Part shown: positions 5,987-7,992 of the stretch, piece after piece
Numbering within the stretch: the stretch's first letter is position 1
How the letters are laid out: every line of letters starts with the position of its first letter
Origin: an uncultured Eubacteriales bacterium
GTDB taxonomy: Bacteria > Bacillota > Clostridia > Oscillospirales > Ruminococcaceae
Length of the DNA: 7,992 bases
Reading direction: 5' to 3'
Assembly: GCA_959605275.1 (NCBI GenBank)
Contig: CAUHFD010000130.1
Span: forward strand, 1-7,992
Position numbers and translations under genes: made by a program
The notes under the pieces: model-generated
What the model was told of the DNA's origin: nothing
The model's input: only the letters and a program-made list of their open reading frames with translations
Database searches by the model: none

Positions 5987-6691
5987 CTACCATTCAATTT
6001 CTTCTACCGGCGTCGGGTTGGGATTCACGGTAATGCTTTGTACCTTGCTGTTTTTCATCTTGATCACCCGGTCAGCCATCGGCGTGATCGCCTGATTATG
6101 GGTGATCAGTACCACAGTCATATTGTTGTTGCGGCAAGTGTCCTGCAATAGCTTTAAAATGGTCTTGCCGGTGTTGTAATCAAGGGCGCCGGTCGGCTCG
6201 TCGCAAAGTAATAGCTTAGGACGTTTGGCAAGCGCTCTCGCGATCGAAACCCGCTGCTGCTCCCCACCCGAAAGCTGCGCCGGAAAATTGTCCAGCCGGT
6301 CTCCCAATCCGACCTCCTTCAGCACCTCGGCGGGATCGAGGGAGTCCTTGGATATCTGGGTCGCAAGCTCTACGTTCTCCTTCGCGGTCAGATTCGGCAC
6401 CAAATTATAAAACTGAAACACAAAACCGATATCAAACCGCCGGTATTCGGTCAATTGTTTGTCGTTGTACTTGGCAATGTCCTTGCCGTCCACCAGAATC
6501 GTCCCCTCGTCGCAGGAATCCATTCCTCCCAAAATATTAAGGATGGTGGTTTTTCCGGCGCCGCTGCTTCCTACTACAACGGCAAATTCGCCTTTATTGA
6601 TTTCAAACGACACCCCGTCCGATGCAGTGATTGTCACTTCCCCCATCTGATATCGTTTATAAACATCCTTGAGCGTCACAAAGCTATCCAT
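5987..6691 (-). CDS. ABC transporter ATP-binding protein, MacB/LolD type
   Basis: This 234-aa cytoplasmic ATPase should power the FtsX-type permease encoded downstream. All ABC motifs are intact: Walker A GSSGAGKTT at 41-49, Q-loop Gln93 in FQFYNLVPNLTAKENVELA, signature LSGGEQQR at 140-147, Walker B LLLCDEP ending at about 166 with catalytic Glu165, D-loop GALD ending at 171, and switch His198 in LITHN. The Q-loop FQFYNLVP and the EPTGALD stretch are typical of the MacB/LolD/BceA branch that pairs with FtsX-type permeases. The length is normal for the family. The start ATG at 6691 has AAAGGA about 9 nt before it. Only 15 bp separate it from the tetR stop, so the two are surely co-transcribed. 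The permease follows after an unusually long 380-bp repeat-filled gap. The family call is firm; the substrate is unknown. Confidence 0.96.
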   Translation of the reverse strand: MDSFVTLKDVYKRYQMGEVTITASDGVSFEINKGEFAVVVGSSGAGKTTILNILGGMDSCDEGTILVDGKDIAKYNDKQLTEYRRFDIGFVFQFYNLVPNLTAKENVELATQISKDSLDPAEVLKEVGLGDRLDNFPAQLSGGEQQRVSIARALAKRPKLLLCDEPTGALDYNTGKTILKLLQDTCRNNNMTVVLITHNQAITPMADRVIKMKNSKVQSITVNPNPTPVEEIEW

Positions 6692-6706
6692 CCTATCAAA
6701 TCCTTT

Positions 6707-7297
6707 CTAACGTGTTTCTTCCCCACCGGGAGCCTGAATATGATACAGCGTAATCATCATAAAGTCCATCATTGTTCTGCGCAGTTCCTCTTCGTTGCCC
6801 TGATACTGATCAAAAAGGTAAAAAAAGCCGGAAATCAACGCATTTGCCATCGTTTCAATCAGCAGTTTGCTTTGCATGCCGCCTGGCAGCACCGGCAGCA
6901 ATTCCTCTTCCATCCGGCTGACAGCGCATAAACAAATCTGTTCTCTGATTTGCTCATATTTGGAGCCGCCACAGCCGTTCATTAAAATTAAAAACTGAGT
7001 GCGGTTGTTCAAAAAAACCGTGGTAATTTGCTCTGCCATTTCAAGAATAGTAGGCTTGCTGATCCGGGCGCCTTTGGAAACCTCCGCAATCAGTCGGTTG
7101 AGTTCAACAAGAGTTGGACGGGTAATCACGTCTAACAAATCCGCTTTTCCCCGGAAATATGCATAAATGTTGCCGGGAGTGATGCCCGCCTGCTCTGCGA
7201 TTGCCCGCATGGAGGTGCGCCGATAGCCGTTGCGCAGGAATTCCTGTTTTGCCGCTTCGATAATACTGTTACGGACTTCTTCCTTTTGGATTTGCAT
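6707..7297 (-). CDS. TetR/AcrR family transcriptional regulator
   Basis: This 196-aa protein has a typical TetR N-terminal DNA-binding domain. The helix-turn-helix lies at about residues 28-48 (TSMRAIAEQAGITPGNIYAYF), followed by the conserved GKADLL at 50-55. The rest is an all-helical ligand-binding and dimerisation domain of normal length, containing a small cysteine cluster (CGGSKYEQIREQICLC, about 109-124) that I cannot link to a known sensor. The gene leads the operon, 15 bp before the ATPase, so it most likely represses its own cluster until a ligand binds. A near-perfect palindrome at 7315-7338 just upstream is the probable operator. ATG 7297 has AAAGGGG about 9 nt before it, with GGTGGA closer. 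The inducer is unknown. Confidence 0.93.
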   Translation of the reverse strand: MQIQKEEVRNSIIEAAKQEFLRNGYRRTSMRAIAEQAGITPGNIYAYFRGKADLLDVITRPTLVELNRLIAEVSKGARISKPTILEMAEQITTVFLNNRTQFLILMNGCGGSKYEQIREQICLCAVSRMEEELLPVLPGGMQSKLLIETMANALISGFFYLFDQYQGNEEELRRTMMDFMMITLYHIQAPGGEETR

Positions 7298-7314
7298 TCC
7301 ACCGCCCCTTTCCC

Positions 7315-7338
7315 AATGTTAAACAATTGTTCAATATT
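7315..7338. promoter_or_regulatory. Putative TetR operator upstream of the tetR-ABC operon
   Basis: The centre AAACAATTGTT sits in a 24-bp near-palindrome (AATGTTAAACAA facing TTGTTCAATATT) with 10 of 12 base pairs symmetrical. The shape is close to the TTGAACAA-TTGTTCAA sites of many self-regulating TetR proteins. It lies 18-41 bp before the tetR start codon and overlaps a TATAAT-type -10, which fits repression by promoter occlusion. Confidence 0.6.
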
Positions 7339-7352
7339 ATATTTTTATTATA
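7336..7352 (-). promoter_or_regulatory. Candidate -10 elements of the tetR-ABC operon
   Basis: Two TATAAT hexamers occur on the minus strand (complements of 7336-7341 and 7347-7352). Neither has a convincing -35 at 16-18 bp, so which one is used is open. The first overlaps the palindrome at 7315-7338. The leader would be roughly 30-45 nt. Confidence 0.4.
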
Positions 7353-7431
7353 CTACGGAAATTATGAAAATAAAAGAAACAAACCGGTACAGATTTTAAC
7401 AATTATCCGACTATTTGTAAACAATGTCCAC

Positions 7432-7481
7432 AAAGCAAAAATCCGCGGCAGGAAAAAATTCCTGCCGCGGATTTTTGCTTT
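7432..7481 (-). terminator. Strong terminator after the second RHH gene
   Basis: A perfect 23-bp inverted repeat (7432-7454 and 7459-7481) surrounds a 4-nt loop, with a CCGCGGCAGG core. It begins 2 bp after the minus-strand stop codon at 7484. On that strand the GC stem ends in ATTTTTGCTTT. The stem is much longer than a terminator needs. It also insulates the small gene from the tetR operon downstream. Confidence 0.88.
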
Positions 7482-7483
7482 TG

Positions 7484-7663
7484 TCATTTCTCCGGTTCTT
7501 CCTCTGCCAAACAATTCTCTATCATGGATATCACAACATTGTTCCAGCTGGTATCGTTCTCTTTTGCAATAGAATCTATTTGGTCTGCCAATTTCTTTTT
7601 GATATACAAAGTTTTGTAAACGCTTTCCTCTTTGGACTGCGTCGGCTTTATTTTAAAATTCAT
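7484..7663 (-). CDS. Second small ribbon-helix-helix protein
   Basis: This 59-aa protein has an RHH pattern: strand VYKTLYI (residues 15-21), helix A KKLADQIDSIAKEND (23-37), turn TSW (38-40) and helix B NNVVISMIENCL (41-52), then an acidic tail. Its N-terminus (MNFKIKPTQSKEES) is basic and probably flexible. I chose ATG 7663 because GGGTGAT lies a few bases before it. The frame extends to a TTG at 7675, but that codon lies upstream of the ribosome site, which would then be coding. The protein shares the fold but no long identity with the one at 1817-1978. It diverges from the partial gene at 7799 across an AT-rich 135-bp spacer that may be its regulatory target. No toxin partner is visible within the window. 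It may be an orphan regulator or an antitoxin relic. Confidence 0.75.
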   Translation of the reverse strand: MNFKIKPTQSKEESVYKTLYIKKKLADQIDSIAKENDTSWNNVVISMIENCLAEEEPEK

Positions 7664-7709
7664 TTTATCACCCAACAGTATTTTAACTTATAGTATATTT
7701 TATTAATAT

Positions 7710-7738
7710 ATTAGAAATTTATATTTTATTTTTCTAAT
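7710..7738. promoter_or_regulatory. Inverted repeat in the divergent spacer, possible operator
   Basis: ATTAGAAA (7710-7717) and TTTCTAAT (7731-7738) are exact inverted copies 13 bp apart in the AT-rich DNA between the RHH gene and the plus-strand gene at 7799. The position suits an operator, but in DNA this AT-rich an 8-bp match may be chance. Confidence 0.3.
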
Positions 7739-7743
7739 TTATA

Positions 7744-7752
7744 TGCTATAAT
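7744..7752 (+). promoter_or_regulatory. Extended -10 promoter for the gene at 7799
   Basis: TGCTATAAT is a perfect extended -10 (TGn plus TATAAT) about 47 bp before the ATG at 7799. A second TATAAT lies at 7771-7776. No -35 is clear in the A/T-rich upstream sequence; an extended -10 can work without one. Confidence 0.5.
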
Positions 7753-7798
7753 ATAATAAAATAATCGTATTATAATATTCCTGAAAGGGCGAATAAGT

Positions 7799-7992
7799 AT
7801 GCAGTTGTACCAAGAAATTCTTACTTCAATTTTGGCAAAAGAAAAAATAGAAATTACTTTTCCAAATTTAAAAACGAACCCAACTGAAATAATAGAATCA
7901 GAAAGCTATCAGGCATTGCAAAAAATAAAGGCGGTCATCATGGATGACTGCCTGAGCATGTCGACTTTATCGACACGCTCTCGAAGGACAAA
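7799..7992 (+). CDS. Small hypothetical protein, N-terminal part; runs off the window end, possibly disrupted
   Basis: The frame gives 64 complete codons from ATG 7799, preceded by GAAAGGGC about 8-9 nt upstream. It starts MQLYQEILTSILAKEKIEI and continues with TFPNLKTNPTEIIESESY and QALQKIKAVIMDDCLS. This resembles a small clostridial protein family that I recall only by pattern, in which the ALQKIKAVI-DD-LSD-ECF-KIE stretch continues. I know no function for it. After Ser54 (about nt 7957) the reading changes to MSTLSTRSRRTK, rich in Ser/Thr/Arg and unlike that pattern, and the change falls on a hairpin at 7954-7980. Either the gene is broken by a repeat or insertion there, or this member simply differs. 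The window ends before a stop codon, so an intact longer gene cannot be excluded. Confidence 0.55.
   Translation, partial: MQLYQEILTSILAKEKIEITFPNLKTNPTEIIESESYQALQKIKAVIMDDCLSMSTLSTRSRRT
7954..7980. repeat. Imperfect hairpin inside the last reading frame
   Basis: GAGCATGTCGA (7954-7964) faces TCGACACGCTC (7970-7980) around CTTTA, with 10 of 11 positions pairing. Hairpins of this size are unusual inside a gene. It coincides with the point where the encoded protein stops resembling its supposed family, so it may mark the end of an inserted repeat. Confidence 0.5.

Noticed and set aside
7327..7693. Two plus-strand frames across the terminator and the second RHH gene.
   Set aside because: They run through a strong terminator hairpin and antisense to a better supported RHH gene, and neither has a recognisable domain.

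Overview
The window reads as chromosomal DNA of a Gram-positive, low-to-moderate GC Firmicute, most likely a gut Clostridia member (Oscillospiraceae-like). The basis is a Firmicute-type RNase R, strong AGGAGG-type ribosome binding sites, TTGACA/TATAAT promoters, AT-rich intergenic DNA, and a giant FtsX-type permease with a coiled-coil insert of a kind common in that class. The taxonomic call is inference.

Layout. (1) 1-1203, plus strand: the 3' part of rnr (RNase R), entering from the left edge. (2) 1204-1403: a palindromic element directly after the rnr stop codon, then a terminator shared by convergent genes. (3) 1404-1651, minus strand: a 61-aa cysteine protein. Its promoter is a perfect TTGACA-17 bp-TATAAT, and a perfect 37-bp palindrome (17-bp arms) covers the spacer, the -10 and the start point. 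(4) 1817-1978, plus strand: a 53-aa ribbon-helix-helix (RHH) protein, divergent from the cysteine gene and outside the longer ORFs. (5) 1976-2204: several stem-loops, beginning with a second copy of the post-rnr element and ending in a strong terminator. (6) 2208-7297, minus strand: a tetR-ABC ATPase-FtsX-type permease cluster, transcribed right to left from a promoter with a TetR-style operator. A 380-bp gap between ATPase and permease holds tandem degenerate repeats and three related hairpins. (7) 7432-7663, minus strand: a second small RHH gene with a 23-bp-arm terminator. (8) 7799-7992, plus strand: the start of another small gene, cut by the window end; a hairpin lies where its resemblance to a remembered family seems to end.

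How the genes fit together. The TetR regulator probably represses its own operon and is relieved by a compound or envelope stress that the MacB-like ABC system handles. The cysteine protein and the RHH protein form a second possible regulatory unit: a small DNA-binding protein divergent from a tightly operator-controlled small gene. The rest of the interest lies in repeats: a twin element anchored at two stop codons, palindromic cassettes between the two ABC genes, and a hairpin inside the last gene. I see no CRISPR array, tRNA, rRNA, transposase or complete toxin-antitoxin pair.
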